64,000 bases of DNA from Haliotis asinina (taxonomy: Eukaryota; Mollusca; Gastropoda; Lepetellida; Haliotidae). The DNA lies in contig NC_090287.1 in the NCBI RefSeq assembly GCF_037392515.1, positions 12,761,001 through 12,825,000 on the forward strand, given 5' to 3'. Positions 23,301-36,172 of the stretch are shown here, piece by piece (position 1 is the stretch's first letter; every line of letters starts with the position of its first letter). The notes under the pieces were generated by a model, which saw only the letters and a list, made by a program, of their open reading frames with translations, had not been told where the DNA came from and made no database searches. The position numbers and the translations under genes were made by a program.

Positions 23301-26300
23301 GGGGAAAACTCTAGAGTTTTTCAGTAAAGTGAACATTAGTGATTTCATATAGATATTTGGATTGTATTGTATTATAACAGATATGTGACCAAGTCAAATG
23401 TATCAATGAAAGTAGCTCCAATCATTCTGACATCACCTTGTTGCGCTCACACTAGACTCTGTCACTTTTTATGGAATGTTTTGAGTGATTACTCTTTATT
23501 ATTAATGTCTTTAATCATTAAGCCTTCCCTGTTGGCTTCAACAAATCTAAATGGAAGCATGTACATGATGTAGTTTCATGTTTTTCATGAGTTTGTTCCC
23601 AAAGTAAATTAGTTCAAAGTTTCTTTACTGTTAACAGTATAGGAAAGATGTAGACAATCTGGCCTGTCCATAGATTACAGAACTAGTCTTCAGACAACTC
23701 TTCAACATCTCCATCAAGATCTGAAAAGTCAGATATATTCGCATAGCAATCATGTCTCATTGATTTTGTTTGAGGTAATTTTATCTGTTTGATTATTCAA
23801 GTATCCTTTTTCCAGTATTTTGAAAGGTCATAATGATTATATATATATATATGTCATTGGTTTTCTAAAACTGACCGGACACGAGGACTGACCAGATTTT
23901 TTTTAACCCGTCCTCCACAATATTTACCCCTCTCAGATGTTGGGACGGACTATCTATCCTACACTGCAGTTAAGAATGTTTAGCACTACTTCATGTCTTT
24001 CAAATTTTGTATGAGTAACCAAGGGCACAATCTGCTCTATGATGGAGTTTTGACCACACATTTTTAAAACTTAAAAGCAGATCTTGGCCAGAGTGTTGTC
24101 ATAAATATCTACAACACACCATCCATGAGAGAGAGGTCAATAGAAATAATGTCTCTTGCTGTATGTTACTGAAATATTTCTTTAATGTTCCTGAAATAAT
24201 TCTTAAATGTTGCTAGTATTTCAAAACTTTAAATAGAGATTGAGGAAATTTAACTTGCCCACTAACTGATTCTGAGATATCGGTTATGGGTAGATTTTCC
24301 TGATGTGTCTTTTCAGCCTGGGGAGAGTGTGCCAACTATTGGCAGGAGGAGTGGATGTGAACTTGAAAGACACACCTACCACGCAAAACACACCACTGCA
24401 TTGGGCCGTCACATACAGCACAGTTGACATGGTGCAGTGTCTGTCAAGTGAGGAACAAATCCATTTGTTAAATATTAACGTCAAACTGAGTGGTCAGACA
24501 TTTTTTTGTAATTTTTGTTTGTTGAATTGAAGCTTTCCTATACACTGAACAAATCTGACAGGAGGAGTTGGCTACCTTGTCATGAATTTTGTTTTCTTAC
24601 AGCCCGTGGAGCTAACCCCAATTCTGTAAATGCGGAAGGTCGATCCCCTCTCCATGAAGCAGTGAGGAGAGGAGACATATCCATCATATCTATACTACTC
24701 AGCTATGGGGCAGACCCATCCCTCACAGTCAAAAAAGGGTAAGCTTACAACAAAAACAGACACTTGTAATATCTTATTGTAATATCTGTAATATTATGTA
24801 ATATCTATTGTTCATGTTGTAGAGTGAGTAAGGGAGTAAGTTTCTATTTCACACTTAGCAAGATTCCAGCTATATGGCACGGATTTGTAAATAATCAAAT
24901 CTGGACCAGACAATCCCGTGATCAACAGCATGAAAATCGATCCGCGCAATTAGGAACTGATGATGTCATCCAACTTAGGACGTGAGTTAGAGAAAGCTGT
25001 TATAACGAATATGATGAAAGATCTCACTCTGTAAACAAACATCCAGTCTGATATACTGAGAATTGGAATTGGAGATGGAGTGCTCATATTTTCATGCATT
25101 GACAGTTGACAGTGTCTTAGATTTGCCAGTTGTCTCCCTTGAATGAAAATGCCATCTTGCACTGTTTGCCACAGCCCTGATGTTGGGAAGACAGCATTTG
25201 AGTTGGCCTCAGGGCTGGAGAAGGTTGAACAGCTGATGAAGACGCCTCCCAGAAAACGTACCCTGTCATCTGAGGTGGCCCAACAGGAGCTGAACAACCA
25301 TATAGGTAGAGACACTTGTACAGTAGCTAGGTCTATATGAGTAATATGTTTAGGAGTTAATTTTTACTTTCAGTAGACTCTGCAAATGTGCCATCTACCA
25401 AATGATAACAATAGTCCTCGAGGATGGGTGCCTCTTGAATCTAAAACAGATTTATGTTATTTACAAAAATGTGCACACAAGCAAAGACAGCAGACTGGTT
25501 GTAGCTGATGTGACTCCTGCTTGTATTTTTTAGAGAAGAGTCCACTCTCCAGATTGGACAGTTCAGCATCGGTGGAAAGTGGTGTGGGTGCTGGAGAAGG
25601 GGGTATGGTCAATGGCACAGCAGCAAATGGCGTTGAGTCCCCAGTCCCACAGCTCGCTTCCCCATCATTTAAGGTATACAATAGCTTCTGAAAGTTGGAC
25701 TTTCTGTTAACCTCAAAATACATATTGGGGATAAATAACAATCCTTAAAATGAATATGCTGTGCCTTTTGTAAGTTTGCCAATACTGTAGAGCACTTCAT
25801 GGGAATTAGACTTGAACCCAGCAGCCTGATCATGAGAAGTGACTTGAAGCTGGAAAATAACTAATGCAGTGTTAAACAAAAAAATGCCTGTTCTCCAGCA
25901 GAAACCCCATGTGTATGATGACTTGATGATGTCGCCGCTCCGGGCCGTGGTGACGGAGGAGAAGCTGAACCTGTTGTGGCCACAGCCACAAAGTATTGTC
26001 CAGGGTGGCGGTCAGCCATTTGTTATTCAAGACCATCTTCCAGTCATGGTAGCCGGAGGCCCCATCTGTAGTGAGTTTATACAAATTTGTGTTGCTTGTT
26101 GACAATCTTGGTTCGTCTCCCAAGACCGAATGCATGAAGTATCTATACACCCTTTTCTCCTAATCTTTAACATATCCTGAGGATCGTTTTGTGGAACAGG
26201 GTTCTTGTTTTACAGGATTTATTACTTACGCTAAATGAAAGAGGGAAGAGATCAATGATTACCAATAAGTAAAGTAATATTAATCTCAGTCTTGGCAGCA

Positions 26301-29300
26301 AATATATAACACAAAGTGTTTAGGTATGATCCAGTCATCATAGAAAATTTGTGACAGAATTGCCATGACATTTGGGTACCATGCCTCTGAACATGACTGT
26401 AGGGCACCACACCTCTGTGACCATGACTGTTGGGCACCTTGTCTTTGTGACCATGACTGTTGGGCACCATGCCTCTGTGACCATGACTGTTGGGCACCAT
26501 GGCTCTGTGACCATGACTAAAGGGTACCATGGCTCTGTGACCATGGCTGTTGGGCACCATGCCTCTGTGACCATGACTGTAGGGCACCATGCCTCTGTGA
26601 CCATGACTCTAGCATGTCATGCCTCTGTGACCATGACTGTAGGGCACCATACCTCTGTGACCATGAGTGTAGGGCACCATGTCTCTGTGACCGTGACTGT
26701 AGGGCACCATGTCTCAGTGACCATGACTGTAGGGCACCATGCCTCTGTGACCATGACTGTTGAGCACCATACCTCTGTGACCATGACTCTAGCATGCCAT
26801 ACCTCTGTGACCATGACTGTAGGGCACCATGTCCCTGTGACCATGACTGTAGGGCACCATGTCTCTGTGACCATGACTGTTGAGCACCATGCCTCTGTGA
26901 CCATTACTAAAGGGTACCATGCCTCTGTGAACATGACTGTTGGGCTCCATGCCCCTGTGACCATGACTGTAGGGCACCATGCCTCTGTGACCATGACTGT
27001 AGGGCACCATGTCTCTGTGACCATGACTCTAGCATGTCATGCCTCTGTGACCATGACTGTAGGGCACCATACCTCTGTGACCATGACTGTAGGGCACCAT
27101 GTCTCTGTGACCGTGACTGTAGGGCACCATGTCTCAGTGACCATGAGTGTAGGGCACCATGTCTCTGTGACCATGACTGTAGGGCACCATGCCTCTATGA
27201 CCATGACTGTGGGGCACCATGGCTCTGTGACCATGACTGTAGGGCACCATGTCTCTGTGACCATGACTGTTGGGCACCATGCCTCTGTGACCATGACTGT
27301 TGAGCACCATGCCTCTGTGACCATGACTCTAGCATGCTATGCCTGTGTGACCATGACTGTAGGGCACCATGTCCCCGTGACCATGACTGTAGGGCACCAT
27401 GTCTCTGTGACCATGACTGTTGAGCACCATGCCTCTGTGACCATGACTCTAGCGTGCCATGCCTCTGTGTCTCACAGGTCACACAAGAATCATCTCAGTG
27501 TGGGATTCACATAAAGGCCAGTTTGAGGCAATTGGTGTGAAGCTTGGTTTGGAGATGCTGTCACCCCAGAATACATGTGACATGCCCCACGTCCTGTGTC
27601 ATGTCAACCACAGGATGTGCCAGAACAAGGGCTCTTACAAGATTACCATCACCCCCAAACAGGTAGGCAGGAAATGTGGTGTGAGAGGGATGTTTGCCAG
27701 TGGGTGGGGAGGGTAACAGTCAATGGAGGGGCTGGGTTCTGATCCACAGAGCGCTTGTTGCACTGCATCATTCATAAGCCGATGATGAACCATATAGCAC
27801 CAATAGCTCATAGTGCTACAAGTGCTTTGTGGATCAAGACCGTTTTACTTACTGGGGAACAGTTATTCTTTGTTATAGTTGAATGATTGGGAAACAAGAA
27901 TGAATGTTTCAAGTAGAGCTTATGTACGTCATTCCATTTTGTGAAACATAGTCTATGTAATGTTTTTTTGTTACAGTCCTTTACTTACTGTTTCTCAAGC
28001 TCTGAGAATACCAATGATTAGTATTGTCATACAGTACTGGCTATATTTTAGACATTGTAGATTGTTCTTTTATTCACTTTTCAAATCCTGATTTGTCTGG
28101 AATGAAAGTTGCCAGTTTGTACAGTCTGTTCGCGTCAGACTGATGAATTGTAAATTTTATCAATTTTATCAAAATTGCCACATAAATGTAAACAGTACAC
28201 ATGTTTATCATTCACTAATACCCAACAGCTTTCTAATGTTTGAACATAAATGTGGCACCACATGTCATCCCTTTAAGTCGTGACTATGTCCTATTTTTTT
28301 AAGGGATTCCTTAACTATAATATAGCTAACAAATCTTATGAAACATTAGTAACCTATTTTCTGATTGGCTCGTGATATTGTAAGTCATTGAAATGGACTT
28401 CAAGGTTTGCAAAATATTGTTCCAAAGATATCTTTCCTCATGAGATGTCTTCATATCTCTATTTGATTGTACCAAGAACAAAGATCTGATTTTGAATAGA
28501 TACACTAGTGTTCCACAAAGTATCCCAGAAGTCTCCAAGTGTTTTGTTGTGGATGAGACTTTTCCTTGTTTTCAGTTGAAGATTGTGTGTGGGAGCCTGG
28601 AGAGCCTCAACTATGCTCTGTGTACAGTGCTGCAGCTGTTTGAGCTCTACAGGACTGCAGAGGGGATCTCCCTCCCCACCTTGCTGGTACTGATGCCATA
28701 CCTATCACATCTATAAAATCCAAGGGGAACGATAGAATTGAGAGACAAACCCTGTAACTTTCCCCTGCATATCATTTTACCCAGCTTTGATCACCACTCA
28801 CAATCAATTATTGCACCCATGAACATACGCTTGAGTCTTCTGCAGCCCATGCTTATGGAAGAGATGACAGAAGGGATCAATTAGTCATGCTTGCTGACTT
28901 GGTTGACAAATGTCATCATATCCCAGTTGCGTAGATCAATGCTCATGATGTTGATCATTGGATTGTCTGGTCCAGACTGACCCGTGAAGGTTCTGGGTAG
29001 ATAAGGCCTTCAGCAACACATACTCGCTTTGAAAGGCGACTATGCTTGTCATGAGAGGCGACTAACAGGATCAGGTGGTCAGGCTTGCTGACTTGGCTGA
29101 CAGGTCATCGGTTCCCAATTGCGCTGATGAATGCTCATGTTGTTGATCACTGGATTGTCTGGTCCAGACTTGATTATTTACAGACCACCGCCATATAGCT
29201 GGGATATTGCTGAGTGCACCATAAAAGTCACTCACTCACTCACTCTGGTCCAGACTCAAATATTTACAGATCAGCACCATATATATATATGTGGAATATG

Positions 29301-32300
29301 GCTGTGTGTGGCATGAAACAACAATCAATCAGCGCTCCAGATTCAGTTATATATCATGTGTTTATAAATATCTGTCATAAAGTGGAATCATGCATTATGA
29401 TCAAATACACAACAAAACATCTGAAGGATATTTCATCTAATTTTTTTCTCTCTTCCACATGAATATTCCACATCATTATCTTAGCAATTTATCTATGGAA
29501 TATTGAATATTACGTTAAGCAAATTATCACGTTGTTTTAATGCCTCTAAATTCAAACATGTCTGCAGATCGATGACTGGCCAACGCTGCATTATCGAGGA
29601 GTGTTGCTGGATGTGTCACAAGGACGAGTACCCAATATGGTATGTACAGTCGGATTTGTTGGTATTACCTGTTTTTAATCAGTATTACCAAATGAGATTA
29701 GAATTGGACAAATGAGTGGACCCGCCAGTCAGATTCCATAAATTAATTGATGTCATGTCAGTGTATCAGAACGGGGTGGGTCTTTGCTCACAGTCTCTAA
29801 CCCTGGATTTCTGGTCCAGCCTTACTTACAGGTCTTACTTACAAGTGATTAGCTGAAATATTGCTAAGTGAGGCATTAGACAACAAAGATTGGGTGCCTC
29901 TGTGGGGATTCAATTCCGGGATGGAACGCAACCAAGAAAGTGCCAGAATCTTTACCAAAAACATTTAATCCTAAATATAACATGTTACATTTGACCACTT
30001 TTTTATATGGCATCATGTATTCATTGTATCAACATTGTTGCTTGTTTAACATATGATTGTTTTCTGAATTTTACAGGAAACACTCCAAGAACTACTGAAC
30101 ACATTGTCGTTGCTGAAGATGAATCAAGTAAGTTGCTAGTCATATATTGTCACTGTGCTTTCTTTCTTATTTAGTCCATCTATGTCAATCAGGTTTCTGT
30201 TTTAACACACCAGTATTTTGTTTGAAATAGAATCTTCATTAAATGAACATTTTCCAATTCAGCATTTGTTCTGATGTCAGATGTCACATTTTCAGATTTA
30301 TCTATATTCAAGATTTAGGAGCAAAAACCCAACAGAGTGGCAGCTGTGTTACTCCAGAAGGTACGACCAGACGTGGCTGCTTCTAACTGTCATCATTCTT
30401 GTAAAAGGGGCCCTAGCACGCCTGTCTTTACCATATGGTTGAAATGTTGTCAGTACTTTAAGGCCACCCCTGCTTTTCGTATTAAGATGTATTAAGATTT
30501 GGGAGAGGGTGGTCCAGCTTGATCCAGGGCATCTAAGTATGTGGATGGGAGATTACCAAGAGTGAATGGAAAGAGTGTCAGTACCGCAGACTTGGATGGA
30601 ACACATCACTGTATCCCAAGTACTTAGATCAGTGTTCATGCTGTTGATCACTGGATGGTCTGGTTCAGACGTGATTATTTACCAACCACTGCCATAGAGT
30701 TGGAATACTGCTGAGTCCAGCCTAAAACTGAACTCATTCACTAAGACATGTTACACATGAAACTGTGTTAACCCAGCAGTGATTTGGTGCCTAGTTGGAT
30801 GAAATGATAAAACCGCTATTGACTCTCTAGCACTTCATCTAGCAGTTTGGCTTGTTTATTCCAAAGGAAGTTGAGAATGAAAATTAAGTGCACACTGATC
30901 CATCGAATGCAGTAATAATGTAGTGCATGAGGCATTCATTAGCATGTTATGAAATGAAAATAACTGCTGTTGGATTTCTTGGTAGAATGTGTCAGTACTT
31001 CGTCTCCCTATATTATCCCAGTTACACATTCCATATTGCTAAAAGCATTGTAAGACCCACTTGGCTTACTTGCTTATTGGGGCCGTTGGTTAGAGTAGTG
31101 ATTAAGGTGTTTGTTTGCCCATGTGGGTTCAATGTGTGAAGCCCATTTCTGGTGTCGCCTGCAATGATATTTCTGGAATGTTGCTAAATATTGAGTTAAA
31201 CTATGTTCACTCCCTCATTCCTGGCCAAATAAAAGTTAAAGTTTATGATGATCATTGTTTGTGCAGTGATCTGTTGCACCTGGACATGATGTGTTCAGTC
31301 CGAGGCTTGCAGCTGGTGCCGGTCCTCGAAGTCGGTCCAAAGGTCCAATTTGAAGATCTCCCTCTCCTCTACACAGCGTTCCAGGAGTTCGTGACATGCT
31401 GCTCACATTCAGAGTAAGGTTACACTCAGAGGACAATTTCTCAGTCTGACAACTCGGTAGATGGATGAACGTATAATAGCATCTTATCAGAAGAGAATAT
31501 CTTGTGAGTCAGTCCCAAACTTAGCTGATGATGGATTTCAGAGTAGTGTTAACCGAAGAATAACTGGTTTAATACTACACTCTTCATCATTTAGTAGTAT
31601 GTGAGGGCTAGGTTAGTATTGTAATGTTGAGACTAACTATTAAATATGATATGGGCAGGTGCCCACTGTCAGTGTTTTCAAAATTCTGTATCCGACTTAA
31701 TCTGTGAAGATCTTGGTAAGAATTGATCTACAGTAACCAATGTTTGTCGTAAGAGGTGACCAATGGGATCGGGTGATTGCGCTTTTTGACTTGGTTGACA
31801 GATGTCATCAGTTCCCTGTTCTGTAGATCAGTGACCATGTTGATGATCACTGGATGGTCTGGTCCAGACTGAGTGTGGCGTAAACGTAAACTCACTAACT
31901 GTATCTGACTTATTCTGTGAACTGAGGGGAATGATGTGTAAGTCACTCCTTCCCCAGAACAAAACAGATAGAACAACATGAGGCATTCAAGGCATCAGAT
32001 TTTAGGTATCATGGTGTGCGATTTGTCTCAAACAACTGTTATTCATCTTAAATTAACAAGTTAGTAACTGATGCAACGCTACCTAAACCATCAAGACCAC
32101 CCACCAAGGATGTTGCATCATCTGTGTACAGGTTTGTCAGTGCTGGCCCTCGTCTGAGCAGTTTCCTTCTGGATGTGACAGATGATTATCTGAACGTGAA
32201 TGACGCGAGTCGGTACTTGCCAGTGAGTCGAGACCAGACCCTGCAGCTGTGTGGCTATCCGCTCCACGGTCTCAGCACATCTCTGCTTCAGCAGCTACCT

Positions 32301-35300
32301 CCACATATTGTCTTTAATGAGTTTGGTGTCAAGGTGAGCTACCCCTATACTGTTAGCTCTTAGTTGGTCGGCTGTAGCTCTTAGTTGGTCGGCTGTAGCT
32401 CTATGGCCATGGTGGTGATGGTGGTGGTGATGGTGGTGATGATGATGGTGATGATGATGGTGATGATGGTGGTGATGATAATGATGATGATGATGATGAT
32501 GATGATGATGTACATAACTGATAAGGAAAAACTAATGTAACATTATGTATCTCACTATTTACCATAGCGCAAACCTCATTTATGTGATGATTTATGCTTT
32601 TATACTGAATCAGTTTGATTGCAGTCAGAGATAAGTTACATCCCTTTCTGGTACATCATAGCATTGAATATATCTATGGTATTGTTTGCAAGGAAATGAC
32701 AGAAAAGTTCTTGAAAAACAACTGAAATCATACAAATGTCGCTTACTCTTGCAGGCAGACCATGACTTTAACAGCTTCTGTGGCCCACTTGCTGATCTTG
32801 GGTAAGTAGTTTTCATATTATCAAACCAAGAATGGACTAATTCTTTTTCAGAAGAGGTCCTCCTTGGGGTTCATATAGCATTTAACTGTCCTTTTAAAAA
32901 TGCCTATGACAGTTGTAACAATATTTCAATAAATATTTTACAAAACGAAAAGCTTGTATTTGTCTTGTGAGACCACCCCCACACCCCCACACGACCCTTG
33001 CTGGGCCCCTTACAGCCAATTTCTACCAATTAAAAATTGTATGAATGTGATTAATGAACTGAACTATTCTGTGTTTCTGTGTGTTGCAGGATCAGCTTCC
33101 TGGCCTGTCCTGGAACAGCAGCGTGGAACAGGTAAGTTGGACAAATCTGTCCCAATATCAGATACGTCTGCATCAGGTGATAGAGTTTTTAAATCCAAGA
33201 CTTGCTAAATAATTTTTTGGACGAGAGCTGGTACATCATGTGATATCTAATGTGGTAGCCTGTTTCAGATAATAATATTATAATTCATCAGTTTCACATT
33301 GTGAAAAGGCATGCAATGGCCACATAATGAGGGATAGTAAGTTCACCTGATTGATCAAACTGAGAGTCAGGGTTCAGTTCCATATATGGGTACATTTATT
33401 GGAGGTACAGTAGTTGTTCTTAGAATATTGCTGTAATAATACCAAGATCACAACTCACTTGTTCCTTATGAAGAGATATTATCAATAACTGTAAGGATTG
33501 GAATGTAAACATTTGTGAGTGCCTGTGGGTTGAAATCTCAGCATCATGCTCATCCTTCTTTTGTAAGCATCATATTTTTGCCTTTAATCCCACATGAAGA
33601 AGTGTCTCTTGTGTATTAGGAGGAGGATGTATGAAACAGTCAGATGACTTAGGGTTGCGAACACAAGACATACTCTGTATTAGTGTGAGAGGATTGGCAG
33701 AGTGGTTTTATGATAAAATCTTAGAGATTGCAAATTTAGTGTTTATGACCTTCACACTTCTGTTAACACATCGTTGTCAAAGGTAGGTATGTCGGTATGG
33801 GACTAGTCATATGTTACCAGGGTTTGGGGGTTGAAGGTTTTTGATGCACCCATATGTTGAAAATAACAACCCATCCATATTGCTTGCCATATGCATTGGA
33901 AGCCCTCCAATTTGGCATGCTCTCAATATTGGCACTAGAATTTGGCCATGGCAGAAGCTAGTTAATATATGATCATATACGTGATCTAACCCGGCATCAG
34001 TCCATTCCATATTTTGGCACAACAAATACTGCCCAGTTGACTGTTTGTACTGTAATTAACACTGTCGGTATCTTGGCTCTCCCACTGATTGGCTGATTGA
34101 TGGAACGTGTATTGAAAACACCTTGGATTTCCATCAAATAGGCATAATTACAAACTAATTGTCATGTCACAATTTCTAAGTCGCTCACCATGTCAAGATG
34201 GCAAGACCAGTCAAGCAGGCTCGAGTGGAATTAACTTTTGAACAGAAGAATTCAGCTGATATAATGTTTTGATGCCATTTCTCAGGTGTGTAAAGGGAAA
34301 AGTTCTCTAAAGCCCTCTATACTGGCATTTTTGGCTGGTCCAATGAATACTGGTTTTGAGGGTTTCTACTGTTTTGAGGGTTTTCCACTTTTTGTCATGC
34401 TTGTCCTTTTACGCTGGGTGTCTGACCTCTGAAACAAAATTCATTTTGGAGAAATCTATTTCATAACCTTACCAAATGTGTGTTGTCTTCTCTCTCCTGT
34501 GTGAGTGATCCATCTCACTTTCCTCTGTACAGTTTGGCAGGATGTCCAGAGGCAGCTCTGTGTAACATCTTCAACGCCATGAAGTGTGCAACGTCACAGG
34601 GAGCCATGGGGATGGTTGTATGCAACTGGACAGGGAAAGGTCACCTCACCCACCTCCCCTTCTCCTGGGCAGGTCTACTGATGGCTGCCGGACTGAGCTG
34701 GGGCACAGATATACACTGGGTAAGGTCCATGATTTGAAAGAGTCTCAATTTCTAAAATTTGTAATTGTAGCCTTATTCCTTCTTAGGGAGTGTGGTACAT
34801 GACTCAGTTACCTCCCTTAGTTCGTACTTGGTTCCTGTGTGTATTGTTGTGTTGGTTGACTGCCTGCTAGGAAGAGGAAATATAAGCTTGAATTAAATGC
34901 ACAAGAGATACTTTCCTATCTTAATAGAACATGAAGTTGTGAAGTCTATGAAGATTAGGTTCGAGCCTTATTAAGCTCAATTATTACACAGCGTTAGAAG
35001 GTAGTTATACATTAGTAGATTCCCCAGTTTGTCTGAAATCATTTTAAATGTTCTTTTGATATATTATTTGTTTCTTTACAAATAGGATTTCATTCTTGGC
35101 AACCTAGCTGACTTGTTGAACCAGCATGTGTATAAAGACAGAGCGATGGTGTTGGGACATGCTCTGGTAGAGCTAGGAAGGGCAGAGACTTACCTCATGC
35201 GTTGTGCACGCAATCAGCCAGGTGAGTACAACAGCTGGTGTGTACACAATAATATATACTATCTTTGCACTGCAAGTATATCACTGACAAAAACTAGCAA

Positions 35301-36132
35301 CAACTTATGACAAATACGTCACTGACCTTCATGAAGAATTATGTTGAGTGAACTGAGTTCACATTGATTGAGAAATATGCATCACTGAATTGATTAATGT
35401 CTTGATATGAATGAGTTTGACTTTATGTATTGATGGACATAATTGTATTCACATGGTAAATGACGTGATTGAAAATGACATGATTTACTTCCCATGGTTG
35501 ATGACGTGATTTACTTTCCATGGTTAATGACATGATTTACTTTGCATGGTAAGTGACATGATTTACTTTCCATTTTTAATGGTGTGATTTACTTTGCATG
35601 GCGGGATTGTCTTTCCACAGTTAATGACATGATTGACTCTGGTCAATCATCTATGGTCATCTGGGTAGAGCAGGGGATGTGGTAGATTTTTAGATGCCCT
35701 CTTTTTTTGTATTACAGGGTATATTTTGGATTATATTTTCAGATTGGCTGTATGTGTGCATTACTGTTTGTTTATTTCTGTATGACAGTTTCATCTGTAT
35801 TACGCTGCCTGAAGATGATCTGTTCATCTTAACTGAAGCCTCTTGTTTGTCCCCAGGCAATGATGTGAGGGACTTGCCAGATGAACACGGATCTGTCCTG
35901 TTCCAGTTCCTGTCATACCCTGATGGTGTTCCCCTGGAATACCTGGCCCCTGATGTCATACAGGTAAATACAGATCTCGTTAACACCTGGACAGGTAGGG
36001 TAGCCTTGTTAAAGTGTTCATTTTGTCCTTCCTGATGATTGATATATTGCTGACCTTGTGAAGGTTAAAATTACCCATGTATTATAAGAGGTGAGGAGTA
36101 GGAGTGGGCTGAATTCACTGATTGATTGATTG

Positions 36133-36172
<40 letters not shown>

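Noticed and set aside
26372..27514. 380-codon ORF of periodic 10-residue repeats
   Set aside because: It is produced by the 30-bp minisatellite; equally long frames exist on both strands, and it crosses the exon 9 acceptor in the wrong frame.
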